Notes: generated by a model not told the origin, from the sequence alone. A stretch of 64,000 bases of DNA from an uncultured Verrucomicrobiales bacterium (GCA_947039485.1 CAMQZC010000010.1:1-64000); one strand, 5' to 3'; shown: positions 8,947 through 18,288, counted from the stretch's first letter. A program made the numbers and translations.

Positions 8947-9588
8947 TTAGTTTGACTTGCTGTGGATATCGGCAACGATGAGAGCAACGACCTCATCAAT
9001 GCTCATATCGGAGCTATCCACGAGCAGGGCGTCAGCGGCTTGGGTCAGAGGTGCGCAGGCGCGTGAGCTGTCCTTGCGGTCGCGCTCAGCGATGGAGTCG
9101 TTGATGCCCTCAGCTGCGCGGCGAGCTGTGCGTACTTCCTCTGAGGCTGTGACAAAGTACTTGTATGGGCTGTTGGGGAAGACGACTGTGCCGATGTCTC
9201 GACCTTCCATGACGACGGCTTCTGTCTCGTTGTACTGACGCTGGCGATTGACCAGCAGTTCGCGTACTTCTGGGATGGCAGCGATGGCGGAGACGTTGTT
9301 ATTGGTCGCGGTCTCGCTCAGCTCACGACCCAGTATACGACCCTCGCAGAGGACGCAGGACATGGCACCATCGCGCCCAAAGCTCAGGGGGATATTGGGC
9401 AGGGCTGCGGTGACTGCGTTGCTGTCGTTGGGGTCAATTCCCTGCTGCAGGCAGTACCAAGTGACGGCACGGTACATGGCACCTGTGTTGATGAAGGTGA
9501 ATCCGAGTTCTTGCGCGATGCGCTTGGCTACGGTTGATTTGCCAGAAGCTGCTGGTCCATCGATAGCTATTGCTGGGGCTGTGGTCAT
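8947..9588 (-). CDS. cmk: cytidylate kinase
   Basis: 213 aa. Phosphorylates CMP and dCMP with ATP. P-loop GPAASGKS at 11-18, then NTGAMYRAVT, the GRDIGTVVFP CMP-binding segment and a C-terminal RDRKDSSRACAPL lid region, all typical of the family. Length is near normal. It lies in the middle of the ruvB-recF operon, 21 nt after the amidase gene. Confidence 0.95.
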   Translation of the reverse strand: MTTAPAIAIDGPAASGKSTVAKRIAQELGFTFINTGAMYRAVTWYCLQQGIDPNDSNAVTAALPNIPLSFGRDGAMSCVLCEGRILGRELSETATNNNVSAIAAIPEVRELLVNRQRQYNETEAVVMEGRDIGTVVFPNSPYKYFVTASEEVRTARRAAEGINDSIAERDRKDSSRACAPLTQAADALLVDSSDMSIDEVVALIVADIHSKSN

Positions 9589-9609
9589 AATAGTTAAAAA
9601 ATAGGGGGG

Positions 9610-10410
9610 TTAGCGTTGGTTGAGGTAGTTGACGATGCTCTGCCCGATAGTGCGGGCTAGTTTTTTAGCTTTCTTATCTTGGTTGAGGGCGGCAACGTGC
9701 TCGGGGTTGCTCAAGAAGAGCGCCTCGGTGATGACGGCTGGAACGTAGGATTCTTGACAGGCATTGAGCCAGTCACCACCGCCCAAGCGACCATCGTTGC
9801 GCACGATGATGCCGCAGTTGCGTCCACCGTTAGGTATCTCGCTGTTGAGGATGTTGCGGTTGAGTTCAAGAGCGACGCTTTGCGCCATGGTCACGCCAAT
9901 CTGGTTGCAGTAGATGGCGGCACTATGAGTTTTGGTCCACTTGTTGGAGGCGCTGTTGTGGTGGAGAAAGACGACACAGGCGGGCTCTCGATCGAGGGCA
10001 TAGTTGACAGGTAGCATTCCCACTGCGCAGCGCTTGGGGTGCTGGGTGGAGCGGTAGATGGCCTTGGGGTCTGGGCTGTTGATTTGCACGACGCCATAGC
10101 TTTTGCCATGCTTTGCTAGCTCCTTGTCGGCTGGATAGTCTGCGCGGTTGGTCACGATGCAGTCGTAGCCTGCCTCCTCGATGGTCTTTTTAATCTCTGA
10201 GGCGTAGTTGTACCAGAAGGAGAACTCATCAATAGTACCGCCATGGCGAGCATCTGGGCTCGTCGCTCCGCGATTCGTATCGTAGTGCCCAATGTCGAGC
10301 ACCACCGTGCGGGAATCTCGCACAGCTGCCATCATTTGTTGCTGGGCGCAGCCAGTCATCAGAATGAGGCTAGTGGCGATGAGGGAGAATAGAAGACTAA
10401 GGCGCATCAT
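9610..10410 (-). CDS. lipoprotein N-acetylmuramoyl-L-alanine amidase (Amidase_3)
   Basis: 266 aa. A lipobox (LMTGC, C21) predicts a membrane-anchored periplasmic lipoprotein. The zinc-amidase motif is readable: H42 in LDIGHYD, E62 in the EFSFWYN helix, H150/H151 in FLHHNS and catalytic E229 in ITEALFLSNPE. It should cleave between MurNAc and L-Ala in peptidoglycan. An extra insertion follows the first strand. It has no AMIN domain, unlike AmiC. It is second in the ruvB operon, so cell-wall, lipid and recombination genes are co-transcribed. Confidence 0.88.
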   Translation of the reverse strand: MMRLSLLFSLIATSLILMTGCAQQQMMAAVRDSRTVVLDIGHYDTNRGATSPDARHGGTIDEFSFWYNYASEIKKTIEEAGYDCIVTNRADYPADKELAKHGKSYGVVQINSPDPKAIYRSTQHPKRCAVGMLPVNYALDREPACVVFLHHNSASNKWTKTHSAAIYCNQIGVTMAQSVALELNRNILNSEIPNGGRNCGIIVRNDGRLGGGDWLNACQESYVPAVITEALFLSNPEHVAALNQDKKAKKLARTIGQSIVNYLNQR

Positions 10411-10430
10411 GGGGGATTGTATGTGAGTAT

Positions 10431-11447
10431 TTATAAGAGCTCTGCTTGTTTGGCATGGGTGATGAGACCTAGCTTTTGGTAGGCGGCAGGCATTGCCTCA
10501 CGACCGCGTGGGGTGCGCTTGATATAGCCCTGCATGATGAGGAAGGGCTCATGCACATCCTCAATCGTGGACTCATCCTCACCGACAGCAACCGCGAGAG
10601 AGGAGAGACCTACAGGCCCTCCTTGGAACTTTCCAATCATCGTCTCAAGCAGACGCTTATCCATCTCATCGAGACCATCTTCATCAATATCTAGCATGCC
10701 TAAGGCCTGCTGGGCAACCTCTTCTGTGATGATGCCATTAGCGCGTACTTGCGCGTAGTCACGCACCCAGCGCAGCAGAGAGTTAGCGACGCGAGGTGTG
10801 CCGCGCGAGCGACGCGCGATACTGAGCGCACCCTCTTCGCTCATCTCAACATTCAGCAGCGAGGCTGAGCGTTTGAGAATGTGGCAGAGCTCATCTGCCG
10901 AGTAGTAATCGAGGCGGTTGATGATGCCAAATCGCGAGCGCAGGGGGCCTGTGAGCATGCCTGCGCGTGTGGTAGCTCCGACGAGAGTAAACTTGGGTAG
11001 ATTGAGCTGGATAGAGCGCGCATTGGGCCCTTGATCAATGATGATATCGAGGCGGTAATCCTCCATCGCGGGGTAGAGATACTCCTCGATAGCTGGGTGG
11101 AGGCGGTGAATCTCGTCGATGAAGAGGATATCTCCCTTTTGAACATTTGTCAGGATGCCAGCAAGGTCACCAGCCTTCTCAATCTGAGGACCTGAGGTGG
11201 TGTGCATTTTCTTCCCTACCGCATTGGCAATGATGTTGGCGAGGGTTGTTTTTCCAAGACCAGGGGGGCCTGAGAGTAGGATGTGATCGAGCACATCATC
11301 GCGCATGCGAGCAGCCTCAACCATGAGCAGTAGACGCTCCTTGATTTTCTCCTGACCGCAGAACTCGCTAAAGGCAGGAGGTCGCAGGCTGAGCTCGTAG
11401 CTGTTTGCGGGGGTTTCCTCGAGACGGGTGTAGAGTGATTCTTCCAT
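10431..11447 (-). CDS. ruvB: Holliday junction branch-migration ATPase RuvB
   Basis: 338 aa from the second in-frame Met (11447); the stretch upstream of it is not conserved. AAA+ helicase driving Holliday junction migration with RuvA. Walker A GPPGLGKT (60-67), Walker B ILFIDEIH (107-114), sensor GATTRAG (157-163), and the DNA-binding winged helix at the C-terminus ending in RTPRGREA. ruvA and ruvC are not in the window. It is first in a five-gene minus-strand operon, with a promoter immediately upstream. Confidence 0.95.
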   Translation of the reverse strand: MEESLYTRLEETPANSYELSLRPPAFSEFCGQEKIKERLLLMVEAARMRDDVLDHILLSGPPGLGKTTLANIIANAVGKKMHTTSGPQIEKAGDLAGILTNVQKGDILFIDEIHRLHPAIEEYLYPAMEDYRLDIIIDQGPNARSIQLNLPKFTLVGATTRAGMLTGPLRSRFGIINRLDYYSADELCHILKRSASLLNVEMSEEGALSIARRSRGTPRVANSLLRWVRDYAQVRANGIITEEVAQQALGMLDIDEDGLDEMDKRLLETMIGKFQGGPVGLSSLAVAVGEDESTIEDVHEPFLIMQGYIKRTPRGREAMPAAYQKLGLITHAKQAELL

Positions 11448-11467
11448 AGGGTGGTGATACCAGAGCA

Positions 11468-11496
11468 AGAATAGCAGTTTTGCACCCCTGCGTCAA
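11468..11496 (-). promoter_or_regulatory. sigma70-type promoter of the ruvB operon
   Basis: Minus strand: TTGACG (11491-11496), 17-nt spacer, TATTCT (11468-11473), 20 nt before the ATG. A stem (11482-11492 with 11512-11522, one bulge) overlaps the -35 side and could be an operator or just a hairpin. Confidence 0.6.
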
Positions 11497-11640
11497 GCAT
11501 ACAGCGAGTATCGCAGGGGGTGAAAAGTGTGAGTGTTCTTCTCTGCGAGCAATCCAGCAGATTTCATCGCGGATAGGCGCTTCTGTTCTTATGAGTACTT
11601 CTTTGTTGAATCATCCTATACTCTATGCTAGCCTTGTCTC

Positions 11641-12312
11641 ATGCAAGAGCTTAGCCCCCATATACTCGCCGCCGCCGATAGCCTCTGGGCTTACCATCAT
11701 GTTAGTGCTGATCTCCTACCCGCGGATATCATTTTTGTGCTTGGTAGCAATGACTCCCGAGTTGCCGCCTATGCCGCGGAGCTCTACCATCGAGGCCTAG
11801 CCCCGCGCATCATCTTCTCTGGCGGTGTTGGCCGCTTCACCGATGGCTGGACGTTGAGCGAGGCGGAGAGCTTTGCTTCGATTGCCCGTGCGGCAGGCGT
11901 GCCCGATGAGGCTATTCTCTGCGAGTGCAAGGCTCGCAACACAGGGGAGAATGTTCGCTTCTCCCAGCAAATTCTATTGGATGAGGGCTACGGTCTCAAT
12001 CTCCGAGTCATTGCGCTGCAAAAGCCCTATATGGAGCGACGCACACTTGCGACGCTTGAGCAGCAGTGGCCAGAGTGCCGTCTGCAGGTGAGCTCCCCGC
12101 CATGCTCGTTCTCCGCCTACCTCAGCCCTGAGCTCAGCGCAAGCTTTGTGCTCAATGCCATGGTAGGCGACTTTCAGCGCATCCTCCACTACCCCAGCCT
12201 TGGCTTCTCCACGCCTCAGCCTGTGACGCAGGAGGCGCTAGATGCCTTTCTCCAGCTGGTGGAGAAAGGCTATGACAGCCAGCTTATAGAGGGTGTGGCT
12301 CTGCCTCACTGA
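11641..12312 (+). CDS. YdcF/SanA-like DUF218 protein
   Basis: 223 aa. DUF218 fold: ADIIFVLGSND strand at the start, RIIFSGGVG, a SEAE acidic motif, an ARNTGENVRFS loop, and VIALQKPYMERRTLATLEQQW, all characteristic. Relatives (YdcF, SanA/ElyC) bind nucleotide-like ligands or act in envelope integrity; this one lacks a membrane segment, so it is more like YdcF. The biochemical role is unknown. Its 3' end overlaps the convergent WYL regulator gene by 29 nt. Confidence 0.8.
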   Translation: MQELSPHILAAADSLWAYHHVSADLLPADIIFVLGSNDSRVAAYAAELYHRGLAPRIIFSGGVGRFTDGWTLSEAESFASIARAAGVPDEAILCECKARNTGENVRFSQQILLDEGYGLNLRVIALQKPYMERRTLATLEQQWPECRLQVSSPPCSFSAYLSPELSASFVLNAMVGDFQRILHYPSLGFSTPQPVTQEALDAFLQLVEKGYDSQLIEGVALPH

Positions 12313-13270
12313 GCTCACTGAGCTCACTATTCTCGCTCTCATAGCGAGTGAGCTGCAGGCGATAAATATCGCGTATTGCCTCGCGCAGATGTTGAGGCTT
12401 GATGACCTCGATGTCTGTGCCATGCGAGAGGATTTCCTGCTGGAAGTCGTAGGTGCAGCGCAGCGCATAGCTCATGATGCTATAATCCTCCTCAACGCTA
12501 ATGAATTGCTGGGAGTGATGTAGTGGCAGGTCGCGCAGATACATATGCTTCTTTGCCGCGTGGTAAACCTTGATGATGACCTCCTCGGGCTCCTCATTGC
12601 ACATGATGCCGTAGCTCTCGCTAAAGTGTGCCTCTAGTTGGAAATCATCAGGGATGGCGTAGCTTGTCTCAGTTGGGATCAGTGCCTGTACTCGCTCCAG
12701 CGCATAGGTGATGATGCTGTCGTACTTTGCGTATCGGGCAACGATGTACCAACGCTGGCGGAAGAGCTTGATGCCATAAGGCTCGACCTCATAGCTTTTC
12801 TCCTCATCACTATTGTAGGCTCGGTAGGTCATCTGCATGCCGTGACCCTGCGCGATGCTCGTGAGGATGGCGGGGATCAAGGCGAGATTGCCTGGGATGC
12901 TCTCAAGACTGATGCGCTGGCGCAGTGCGTGGTTCATCTCCGTCATCTGATTGATCGTGAGAGATTGCAGTAGGGCTTGCTTGATCTGGCTGATGATGGG
13001 GCTGGCATCCTGACCGATGTAGTAGCGGTAGCCTCCCTTGCGCTGGCAGATAATTGTGATACCAAAGAGCTGCTCTAGTGCGTTCTTGTGGTTGTGGAAG
13101 CTTTTGAGGGGGAAGGCCTCCGAATCGGTGTTGATCTCGGAGGATCTCCAGCAATCCTCAATCTGCTTAAAGCTCACGCCATTGAATCGTTGAATTGTCT
13201 CAACGAGCCAGATGTAGCGGTGGACGAGGTGAAATCCTTGTGGATTGTTGGTTTTTTTTGAATCTGCCAT
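12284..13270 (-). CDS. WYL-domain transcriptional regulator
   Basis: 328 aa. An N-terminal winged-helix-like region (about 15-100) is followed by a WYL domain: YEVEPYGIKLFRQRWYIVAR, then the ALERVQAL segment. A WCX-type C-terminal extension follows, ending in a short ELSELSE repeat where the gene overlaps its neighbour. WYL proteins sense nucleic-acid or nucleotide ligands and usually regulate neighbouring genes. No defence genes lie next to it here, so the target is unclear. It is transcribed divergently from the small cysteine-rich gene at 13433. Confidence 0.85.
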   Translation of the reverse strand: MADSKKTNNPQGFHLVHRYIWLVETIQRFNGVSFKQIEDCWRSSEINTDSEAFPLKSFHNHKNALEQLFGITIICQRKGGYRYYIGQDASPIISQIKQALLQSLTINQMTEMNHALRQRISLESIPGNLALIPAILTSIAQGHGMQMTYRAYNSDEEKSYEVEPYGIKLFRQRWYIVARYAKYDSIITYALERVQALIPTETSYAIPDDFQLEAHFSESYGIMCNEEPEEVIIKVYHAAKKHMYLRDLPLHHSQQFISVEEDYSIMSYALRCTYDFQQEILSHGTDIEVIKPQHLREAIRDIYRLQLTRYESENSELSELSEAEPHPL

Positions 13271-13432
13271 AAATGAGCATAGGTAAATACTACTGCTAGA
13301 GTAACAAAATTAGCCTCTTAGTGAAAGAAAAAAAGATTTATTAAAACTAATGCTTAAAGCTAGCTTAGGTTTTACTTAATGTGAAAGCGCGCCTCACGAG
13401 GAGGCCGAAACAAGTGATAGAAATAAGATAAC

Positions 13433-13654
13433 ATGGTAAATTACTACTGTGAACGTTGTGGTTGTGAGAACGCAACGACCAAGTCCACCAGCAGGGGAGA
13501 TCATTACGTGAGTGCAGGGAGCAGCATCTACACCTGCAAGTGCTGTGGAGCGAGCTGCTCAAGCGTATTCTCTCTGGCGAGCAGCTGGGTGAAAAAAAAG
13601 GGCCCAGCAGGCCGTCATCGGAGATTCCCGCCTGTAGTTAACGGGCCTCGCTGA
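13433..13654 (+). CDS. small cysteine-rich, zinc-ribbon-like protein
   Basis: 73 aa from an ATG. Two cysteine clusters, CERCGC near the N-terminus and CKCCGASC around residues 34-41, look like a compact zinc-binding ribbon. The C-terminal tail is basic (KKKGPAGRHRR). No family is recognised. It sits alone between the divergent WYL regulator and tpiA. The paired clusters favour a real protein, but its small size and lack of an RBS leave doubt. Confidence 0.45.
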   Translation: MVNYYCERCGCENATTKSTSRGDHYVSAGSSIYTCKCCGASCSSVFSLASSWVKKKGPAGRHRRFPPVVNGPR

Positions 13655-13706
13655 GAGTTGCTTGATGGAGTTGCCTTGAGTATTTTCTCGCCGATATGAT
13701 TTGTAC

Positions 13707-13735
13707 TTGACTTGTAGGCTGCTAGACCCTAAGCT
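13707..13735 (+). promoter_or_regulatory. putative promoter of tpiA
   Basis: TTGACT (13707-13712), 17-nt spacer, TAAGCT (13730-13735), giving a leader of about 23 nt. A TATAAT (13756-13761) lies 3 nt before the ATG, too close to serve this start unless it acts otherwise. Confidence 0.4.
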
Positions 13736-13764
13736 ACGTCAGTCAATTAAGACGCTATAATTAT

Positions 13765-14529
13765 ATGTCTCGTACCCCTATTATTGCTGCTAACTGGAAG
13801 ATGAACATGGGCCCTAAGGAAGCTCGTGAATTCCTCGCTTCCCTCAAGTCCGAACTCTGCGGCGACTGCAAAGCTGTCGACAAGGTTGTTGTTCCTCCCT
13901 TTATCACCATCCCTACAGTGATGGAAGTCCTCGATGGCTGCGATTGCCTCGGCGTTGGTGCTCAGGATGTGAGCGACCGCGACAGCGGTGCTTTCACTGG
14001 TGAAATCTCCACCACAATGCTTAACGAAATTGGCTGCAAGTACGTTGTACTCGGTCACAGCGAACGTCGCCAGTACCATGGCGAAACTAGCGCTTATGTT
14101 AACAAGAAGGTTAAGAAGGCTCTCGCAGCTGGTATTATCCCTATCTATTGCATCGGTGAAACTCTCGAGCAGCGCGAAAGTGGTCAGCTCGAAACTATCC
14201 TCAAGGCACAGATCGTTGAAGGTCTCGCAGACCTCACTCCTGCCCAAGCTGCTACTGTTGTAGTTGCTTATGAGCCCGTCTGGGCTATCGGTACTGGTGT
14301 GACTGCTTCTAGCGCAGATGCTCAGTCCGCTCACGCCTTCATCCGCAGCGTCCTCGCTGAAGGATTTGGTCAAGAAGCAGCTGACGCTATCCGTATCCAA
14401 TACGGTGGCTCCGTGAACCCAGGTAATGCTGTTGAGCTCATGGGTCAAGCTGACATTGATGGTGCTCTCGTTGGTGGTGCTGCTCTCGTAGCCGCTTCCT
14501 TCGCCGCTATCATCAAGGCTTCTATCTAA
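13765..14529 (+). CDS. tpiA: triosephosphate isomerase
   Basis: 254 aa TIM barrel interconverting DHAP and glyceraldehyde-3-phosphate in glycolysis. Substrate-binding N10 and K12 (ANWKMN), catalytic H98 (LGHSERR) and E170 (AYEPVWAIGTG), and the phosphate-binding GGSV loop are all present. The start is set by the conserved opening of the barrel. Codon use is strongly biased (GAA over GAG, GGT, CTC) compared with neighbours, as expected for high expression. It is monocistronic with a perfect terminator. Confidence 0.98.
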   Translation: MSRTPIIAANWKMNMGPKEAREFLASLKSELCGDCKAVDKVVVPPFITIPTVMEVLDGCDCLGVGAQDVSDRDSGAFTGEISTTMLNEIGCKYVVLGHSERRQYHGETSAYVNKKVKKALAAGIIPIYCIGETLEQRESGQLETILKAQIVEGLADLTPAQAATVVVAYEPVWAIGTGVTASSADAQSAHAFIRSVLAEGFGQEAADAIRIQYGGSVNPGNAVELMGQADIDGALVGGAALVAASFAAIIKASI

Positions 14530-14552
14530 GTTTTATCTAAAAACTTTTTTAC

Positions 14553-14592
14553 AAAAAACTGGCAGCAAGTTCAACTTGCTGCCAGTTTTTTG
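14553..14592 (+). terminator. Rho-independent terminator of tpiA
   Basis: A perfect 15-bp inverted repeat (14557-14571 with 14573-14587) is flanked by A-run and T-run, so it could act on both strands. Confidence 0.92.
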
Positions 14593-14709
14593 TGTGATGA
14601 TTTGAGTCGTGCTCGATTGCCCCTAGAGGCACTGGGGACGACTCTGCTTATCTCGCCTGTGCGGAATAGGTCAGCTAGCGGGTCGGGCAGAGCGTGATGA
14701 GTCCTTGCC

Positions 14710-15924
14710 TTATTGGCGTTGGATGATGATTTTCCCGTAGGATTTCTTTACTCCATCCATCTTGAATTGGACGATGATGCGCGCATTCTCAATGGGGTGC
14801 TTGAGGGAGAATTTATAGATGTGGTTGCTGTTGGGGTGACCACTGCGTCCCGGGTGCTCGTCTTGTGCGATGCATGCTTCCCCGTTGTAGAGACTGACGG
14901 ACTGGATGTGTAGGGCATTTCCACCGTGTGTGTAGTGGAAGCTTACTTCGTAGTTTCCTTCTTGCTGGATGGGGATGGGGCCTGTGATCTCGATGGGGCT
15001 ATCATCGCTGGGGATGATTTGGGGGTACCAGCCGCTCTCAAGGCTGAACTCGACGGGCCACTCGGCGGCGACATGGCTTGCGCTGAGACCGAGGGGGCTG
15101 TTGGGGTTGAGTTGCTGCATCTGAGCGGCGAGGCTTGTGATAAGTTGGGCGTGCTGAGGGCTGCTTTTGCGGCGGATGGACCCGAGGGCTGCTGCGGCGA
15201 TTTTTTGGCGTTGCGCAATGCTGTAGCGCGTGTCCTTGACGCGTTCTGAGGCATCGCTGTAGATTTTCTCAGGGCTCATGCTTTTGAGCTTTTCGCTGTA
15301 GTTGCTCTGTGAGAACTTGGCGATTTCTTGCAGCTTGCTCTCGTCGTTGGGATCAGCTATTTTGAGCCGCTCGCAAAGTTTGCTCAGCGGGGCTATTTCT
15401 TCAATTAGCTGTGCTTTTAGAATGAGTTGGGCTCTCTCTGTGGCGCTGCCTGAGCTGGCATGTGTGAGGAGCTTCTGTTGCTGTTGTTTGCGGCTAATCT
15501 TCGTTGCAATGAGTTGCGCAATTTCTTGATCGCTGGCATTGAGGAGCTCTGAGCCACAGATGGTGGCGTAGTGTTTGCCTGCTTGATCGAGCATGATGAT
15601 GGCAGGGTAGCTCGTGGGGCTTGGGATGTCGAGCTCGCCTTTAATCTCTGCAAGTTGGCGACGCTTCTCCTCATCAGGGCGCTCGTAGCTAGGAAGGGGG
15701 AGGTAGAGGGCATTGCCTGCGGCTTGTTGGATGGCGCGGCTGCTCATGAGTTGTGAGGCTTTGCGTTTGCTAAAGCGCTCCCAGCCCTCAGCGTAGCTGA
15801 AGATGATGTAGCCATTGCTGCTGACGAGTGATTGTGCCTCGCTGGCACTCTCTATGAGGCTCACAGCCGCAAGTGGTTGGATGAGCAGGGCTCCGAGGGC
15901 AATGCTGCAAAGTTGGTGTTTCAT
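14710..15924 (-). CDS. secreted thioredoxin-fold protein without cysteines, with extra C-terminal beta domain
   Basis: 404 aa, a diverged paralogue of the 454-1515 product. Signal peptide about 1-20. The thioredoxin-like region has W49-E50-R51-F52-S53 in place of W-C-x-x-C and Y106-P107 at the cis-proline. A helical middle part resembles its paralogue (QRQKIAAAALGSIRR against RQAAYNLIMGSMRR). Residues about 290-404 form an added domain (GNYEVSFHYTHGGNALHI, then a D-H-G turn) resembling the beta domain found at the end of some hexosaminidases. That likeness is from memory and untested. It lies 24 nt after the transglutaminase-like partner gene. Confidence 0.8.
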   Translation of the reverse strand: MKHQLCSIALGALLIQPLAAVSLIESASEAQSLVSSNGYIIFSYAEGWERFSKRKASQLMSSRAIQQAAGNALYLPLPSYERPDEEKRRQLAEIKGELDIPSPTSYPAIIMLDQAGKHYATICGSELLNASDQEIAQLIATKISRKQQQQKLLTHASSGSATERAQLILKAQLIEEIAPLSKLCERLKIADPNDESKLQEIAKFSQSNYSEKLKSMSPEKIYSDASERVKDTRYSIAQRQKIAAAALGSIRRKSSPQHAQLITSLAAQMQQLNPNSPLGLSASHVAAEWPVEFSLESGWYPQIIPSDDSPIEITGPIPIQQEGNYEVSFHYTHGGNALHIQSVSLYNGEACIAQDEHPGRSGHPNSNHIYKFSLKHPIENARIIVQFKMDGVKKSYGKIIIQRQ

Positions 15925-15948
15925 AAGGTTTGGGGGATGGGATGTGGC

Positions 15949-18288
15949 TTAGGCGGCGTTCTTGCCGTAGATGTAGATGCCGTTGAGGTGGAAGCAGCCT
16001 TTGCCTTTGCGCAGGATGCGGATGAATCGGGCCTTGGGTTTTTTGTCTCCTAGCTCGATGCGCATGACGCGCTCCACCTTCTCGCCGAGCAGGTGGATGG
16101 TCTCCCAGCTGCCTGCGTTGCCCGTTTGGGATATCTGCAGCTGCATGTTTTTGTGTCGTTGGCTGTAGTCTTTGCAGGTGATGAGCACGATGCCGCTCAG
16201 CTCGCCAGTGCGGGGGAGCTGGAGAGTGACCCATGCATCTTCTTCCTCTTTGGTGTGGAAGAATCCTCCCTTGGGGTCAAGCAGGCCTGCGTGCTGGAGG
16301 GGGCGGTCGCTATCATGAATCGAGCTGCAGCTAATCATGCCTTGCTCTGAGATGAGGCTTCCCGCAAAGGGCTCAAACTGTGGGTTGCTGTTGCTGTAGC
16401 GCTCTGACTCATCAGCGAGGGAGGACATGGCGCGGAAGGTGGCGATATCACCAAGCTGCTCAGCGGCGCGGATGCACTCAATGATGAGCTGCTGGCTGGT
16501 ATTGCCCTCAAGGCTGCCGCCCTTGATGCTCTCTGCTGCGATGCTAGAGATGTATTCAAAGATTTTTGGGTCACGCATCTCGTTGGATTGAAGGATGGCC
16601 CAAGGCATGATGATGCTGGGGTAGGGACCCTTGGCGACATCAAAGATGGAGTCAAAGAGCTGGCAGAGGAGCTCTCCTTTGCTTGCCGAATTGCCTTGCT
16701 GTAGCCATTCAAGTTGCTTTTGCAGCTCTCCTGCGACATCCCATTGCGTGTTGCCTAATTCCTTGCAGGAACTCCAAAATTGCTGGCATATCTCCAGTTT
16801 CTCTTCGCTGCTGATATCGTTGATTTGGCTCATGGCATGTTGGTTAAGTCTGGCGCCAATATCTGGGCCGAGGCTCTTGATTTGCTGGCAGAGGCTGCTG
16901 AGGTAGTTGCGCCAGAGTTGCTGGTCATTGAGCGTGACGAGGCAGCTAGCCCAGTCACGCCACGCACCGTAGTTGAGCGGACTGGCTTGGGTGGCGAGTT
17001 TGTAGCAGTTCTCAGCGATGAGGAGATTGCCTTGAGCTTGCGAGATCTCTGCGATAGCTTGGGCTTGTTGGCTCAGGATTCGTGCCGAGGCGTTTTGTGG
17101 GCTATAGTACTCCTCGGCTAAGTTGAGGGCAGAGTAGAGATTGAGCCCTTGCCATGCTATCCAGTGAGGGGAGCGTATCCAGCTCAGAGAGTAGGCGGCT
17201 TCCCACTCTCCATGCACATAGACGGCGTGGGCACAGTGACCGGGCTCGCTCATCGTGAAGGCTGGAATGCCGTTGGCCGCCGCGCAAAAAGCACCAAAGT
17301 AGGAGAGCGATCCGCAGATGCCGCCCTGCTCAAGGACTTTTTGCAGGTAGTTGTCCCCGTAGTTGTCGTTGAATGGACCGTAGTAGAACTCACCGTGTAC
17401 GCTCTCGCCATAGGCGCTAAAAGGGCGGTAGCCCGGGCGCCAGCAGATGGAGATTTGGCCTTTGAATCCGCTGTAGTGCTCAGCTGGCATCTTCATGTTG
17501 TCCTGCGCCCACTGGAGGCTCTCTAGGCTACCAGCCTCGTGGTTGCCCTGAATGCCGCAGGTGACGCGTAGGAGATAGAAGGGAAGTTGATCAAAGCTAG
17601 AGTTGAGCTTCCCCTCAGCCCAGCTCTCGATAAAGAAGTTAGCACGACTAACCGCGCGGTGGCTTGACCAGTTGTTGCGGGCGTACTCAATGGCGGTTGC
17701 GGTGGCTATGCGGCGCGCCATGCCTGGCTGCTTGCGTATCTCTGGGTGCTGCTTGGCAATGTCGTGGATGATGCTCACGACGCGGCTGACTGGTATAGCA
17801 TCGCCTGTCTGGAGAATCATATCACGCCACTGTGGATTCTTGATGATTTGATCAAGGATGCTTGCTAGATCTGCGTTCTTGTCTAGCTCGTCGAGCTTGC
17901 TGGCGTGCTCAATCCAGTTGCTTGCACTAGTGAGCTTGTCCATGGCGTGTTTGGCTCTGAGGGTGGCTTTCCTAATTTGCATGGGCTCACGAGCCTGCTT
18001 GAGCTCTTGTTGGCAGAGTCGTGCTTCTTCTTGCAGAGCAGGGAGGTCTTTGATTGCTTGATTGCGCAGCTCCAGCAGTTGGGCATGGCTAGCTTGGTCC
18101 CATTGATTGAATTGTGCTAGGATGATTTGTTGAGCGCGCTCATCATTCTTATAAAGCTCACTAATCAGCCCAATGGGTGATTTTTGGTCAAGAGCGTTTA
18201 GGCTGCTCTCCGCGGCTGAGGCGAGGCTAGCGCTGCAGAGGATGAGGCAAGAGGCGATTGCAATATAGTTAGAATGCGCGGTTTTCAT
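15949..18288 (-). CDS. secreted transglutaminase-like protein with C-terminal discoidin-like domain
   Basis: 779 aa from the Met at 18288, which gives a clean signal peptide (AASCLILC-type core, cleavage near SLASAAE); seven residues lie upstream in frame. A long helical N-terminal region (30-200) is followed by the transglutaminase-like core: QGGICGS (C325) and SEPGHCA (H351), spaced 26 residues exactly as in the 1493-4096 protein. The third triad position differs (YVHGEW, H359, where the paralogue has Asp). The C-terminal 140 residues resemble a discoidin/F5-8C domain ending in NGIYIYG. It is upstream of the thioredoxin-fold partner. Function unknown; probably envelope or extracellular. Confidence 0.8.
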   Translation of the reverse strand: MKTAHSNYIAIASCLILCSASLASAAESSLNALDQKSPIGLISELYKNDERAQQIILAQFNQWDQASHAQLLELRNQAIKDLPALQEEARLCQQELKQAREPMQIRKATLRAKHAMDKLTSASNWIEHASKLDELDKNADLASILDQIIKNPQWRDMILQTGDAIPVSRVVSIIHDIAKQHPEIRKQPGMARRIATATAIEYARNNWSSHRAVSRANFFIESWAEGKLNSSFDQLPFYLLRVTCGIQGNHEAGSLESLQWAQDNMKMPAEHYSGFKGQISICWRPGYRPFSAYGESVHGEFYYGPFNDNYGDNYLQKVLEQGGICGSLSYFGAFCAAANGIPAFTMSEPGHCAHAVYVHGEWEAAYSLSWIRSPHWIAWQGLNLYSALNLAEEYYSPQNASARILSQQAQAIAEISQAQGNLLIAENCYKLATQASPLNYGAWRDWASCLVTLNDQQLWRNYLSSLCQQIKSLGPDIGARLNQHAMSQINDISSEEKLEICQQFWSSCKELGNTQWDVAGELQKQLEWLQQGNSASKGELLCQLFDSIFDVAKGPYPSIIMPWAILQSNEMRDPKIFEYISSIAAESIKGGSLEGNTSQQLIIECIRAAEQLGDIATFRAMSSLADESERYSNSNPQFEPFAGSLISEQGMISCSSIHDSDRPLQHAGLLDPKGGFFHTKEEEDAWVTLQLPRTGELSGIVLITCKDYSQRHKNMQLQISQTGNAGSWETIHLLGEKVERVMRIELGDKKPKARFIRILRKGKGCFHLNGIYIYGKNAA

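Noticed and set aside
12284..13654. defence island around the WYL regulator
   Set aside because: Neighbours are YdcF-like, tpiA and housekeeping genes; no nuclease, helicase or toxin genes.
13756..13761. TATAAT 3 nt before tpiA as its -10 box
   Set aside because: Transcription would begin inside the coding region, beyond the certain ATG; a better-spaced pair lies upstream.
13747..14448. 233-codon antisense reading frame over tpiA
   Set aside because: Same codon-bias artefact opposite a certain, highly expressed gene.
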